6,543 bases of DNA, taken from NCBI GenBank assembly GCA_029821235.1, contig JALGTT010000164.1:1-6543 (forward strand), read 5' to 3'. Of the stretch, positions 5,383-6,543 are shown piece after piece. The translations under genes and the position numbers were made by a program. The stretch comes from Candidatus Hebobacteria bacterium. GTDB lineage: Bacteria > Armatimonadota > Hebobacteria > Hebobacterales > Hebobacteraceae. Each line of letters opens with the position of its first letter. Position 1 is the stretch's first letter. Under the pieces are notes generated by a model that saw nothing but the letters and a program-made list of their open reading frames with translations, did not search any database and had not been told where the DNA came from.

Positions 5383-6543
5383 ATGGTCTGGTCTCCCGCG
5401 GCCGTGTCCGCGCTGTTGGCCGCCGCGCTGGCGGTGGCGGCCGTGCTCTATCTGGCGTTCGCTCCGGGGAGGAAGGCGCGCCTGAAGCGTCTGGGCTCTC
5501 TGGTCACGCTGCTTCACGTCTCCGATCCCCAGGTCCGCGCGGAGGCTCTGGAAAGGTATCATGCGCTCTCCTCCCGCGACCGCGCCACCGTCTCCAGGCT
5601 GTTGCGCAAGGAACTGGCGGCCAGTGCGCGCGGAGGCAGCACGCCCCCGCAACAGTTGATCACCATCTGGTTCATCCGCCAGATCCTCGCCCTGCTGGTG
5701 GACAGCCGCGCCGCTGTCCGGGCGGACGCGGCAAGGGCTTTGCGCGCCCTCCTCGCGCGGGACCCCCGGGGCGCGAGGCAAGGCGAAAAGGAAGACACTC
5801 CCGTCTCCCCTGCAGTCATCGCCGCGGTGGAGTTGGCGGGAGGCCGCGCCCTCTCCGGGGGAAGAGAGGACCGGCAGCAGACGCGGGTGCTGGCCTTCGC
5901 GGAGATGCTGGAGGCGGGTCTGCGCCCGCTCGCCCTCAGCGTGCAGGCGGTGGAGGGAATAGCCGACGAGGCGATGGAGCCGCTCACCTCGGCCCTCAGG
6001 GACCGCAGCCCGCGCGTCCGCCGCACCCTGTGTGAAGTGCTACCGGCGGTGGGGGGAGAGAAGGCCGTCGAGCTGCTCTTGCCTCTTCTCCAGGACCCCA
6101 GCGCGGAGATACGCGCGCGGGCCGCGCGCGCGCTGGGGGAGATCAAGGACCGCGCCGCGGTGGACCCGCTCATCCAACTGCTGCGCGATCCGGCGCCTGG
6201 GGCGCGGGCGGCGGCCGCCTCGGCCCTGGCGGAGATCGGCTCGCCGCGCGCCTGCTCCGCCCTGATCGAGGCGCTCGAGCAGGAATGCCGCAGAGACGAC
6301 TCGTCGGAGGAGGCCGCGGCCGCGCTGATCGAGGCGATCGACGGCGCCCGCCCGTCTCTGACCGCCGCGCTCGCCGCTCTGCCGCGGCCCATCGCGGCCC
6401 GCCTCGCCCGCGCGCTGGAGAGTTCCGGAGCCGTCGGCCGTTGGCTGGTGGAGTCGGAGGACCCGGAGCACGAGGAGGAACTGGCCGCGCTGCTCGCCGG
6501 GGTCTCGCAACTGGGGGTGTTCAAACCCTTCCTCGAGGCGCTC
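5383..6543 (+). CDS. Membrane-anchored HEAT-repeat protein, cut by the right edge
   Basis: The frame is open for 387 codons from the ATG at 5383 to the window end with no stop. Residues about 5-26 form one hydrophobic segment rich in Ala, Leu and Val (SALLAAALAVAAVLYLAF), followed at once by the basic stretch RKARLKR. By the positive-inside rule this is a signal anchor with the rest in the cytoplasm. The body is alpha-helical. Three clear HEAT (PBS lyase-type) repeats of 31 residues each lie at 195-225, 226-256 and 257-287, with the core pattern LxxLLxDPxxxxRxxAAxALGEI; a further degenerate unit starts at 288. Less regular units are seen around 33-60 (LLHVSDPQVRAEALERY) and 102-125 (LVDSRAAVRADAARALRALL). 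HEAT arrays usually bind other proteins; no enzyme domain is visible in this part, though one could follow beyond the edge. It lies 101 bp after glutamine synthetase, beyond the hairpin, so it may have its own transcript. Function unknown. Confidence 0.8.
   Translation, partial: MVWSPAAVSALLAAALAVAAVLYLAFAPGRKARLKRLGSLVTLLHVSDPQVRAEALERYHALSSRDRATVSRLLRKELAASARGGSTPPQQLITIWFIRQILALLVDSRAAVRADAARALRALLARDPRGARQGEKEDTPVSPAVIAAVELAGGRALSGGREDRQQTRVLAFAEMLEAGLRPLALSVQAVEGIADEAMEPLTSALRDRSPRVRRTLCEVLPAVGGEKAVELLLPLLQDPSAEIRARAARALGEIKDRAAVDPLIQLLRDPAPGARAAAASALAEIGSPRACSALIEALEQECRRDDSSEEAAAALIEAIDGARPSLTAALAALPRPIAARLARALESSGAVGRWLVESEDPEHEEELAALLAGVSQLGVFKPFLEAL

Noticed and set aside
5559..6524. 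Long minus-strand frame opposite the HEAT-repeat gene
   Set aside because: The product is Ser/Ala/Arg-rich without motifs, while the plus-strand frame shows periodic HEAT units, a membrane anchor and a ribosome site.

Overview
This is a high-GC bacterial chromosomal window (by eye roughly two thirds G+C, with strong G/C third-position bias in the genes). Most genes belong to widespread housekeeping or biosynthetic families. I see no transposase, integrase, CRISPR array, tRNA or rRNA. The gene set does not fix the taxon. The FmdB protein with a charged tail, the heptokinase-like GHMP kinase and the HEAT-repeat membrane protein are all seen in several poorly cultured high-GC phyla, so I leave the phylum open.

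Layout. The left part (1-3720) is read from the minus strand, in this order: a GHMP-family sugar kinase (3720-2713), a small FmdB-type zinc-ribbon protein (2684-2415), a strong GC hairpin terminator (2357-2384), a ComF-family phosphoribosyltransferase (2268-1498), and hypF (1453 to beyond the left edge). HypF makes the cyanide ligand precursor for [NiFe]-hydrogenase maturation. A divergent, gene-free region (3721-4085) carries a good sigma70-like promoter for the kinase and the ribosome binding site of the next gene. The right part is read from the plus strand: a type I glutamine synthetase (4086-5281), a long imperfect hairpin (5299-5361), and a membrane-anchored HEAT-repeat protein (5383 to beyond the right edge).

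Main unusual point. Two of the genes are broken in the same way. hypF lacks about 20 residues at the end of its YrdC-like domain, and the glutamine synthetase lacks about 40 residues after its N-terminal beta-grasp motif. In both cases the protein resumes in another frame and is otherwise well conserved. These look like two internal deletions that also shift the frame, either real strain-level lesions or assembly errors. The intact genes between them (comF, fmdB, GHMP kinase) argue against general decay of the locus.

How the genes relate. The kinase and FmdB probably share a transcript that ends at the terminator. comF and hypF are 44 bp apart and probably form a second transcript. Glutamine synthetase is the divergent neighbour. 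I see no single pathway joining all of them and no convincing new system. The least-characterised gene is the HEAT-repeat membrane protein.
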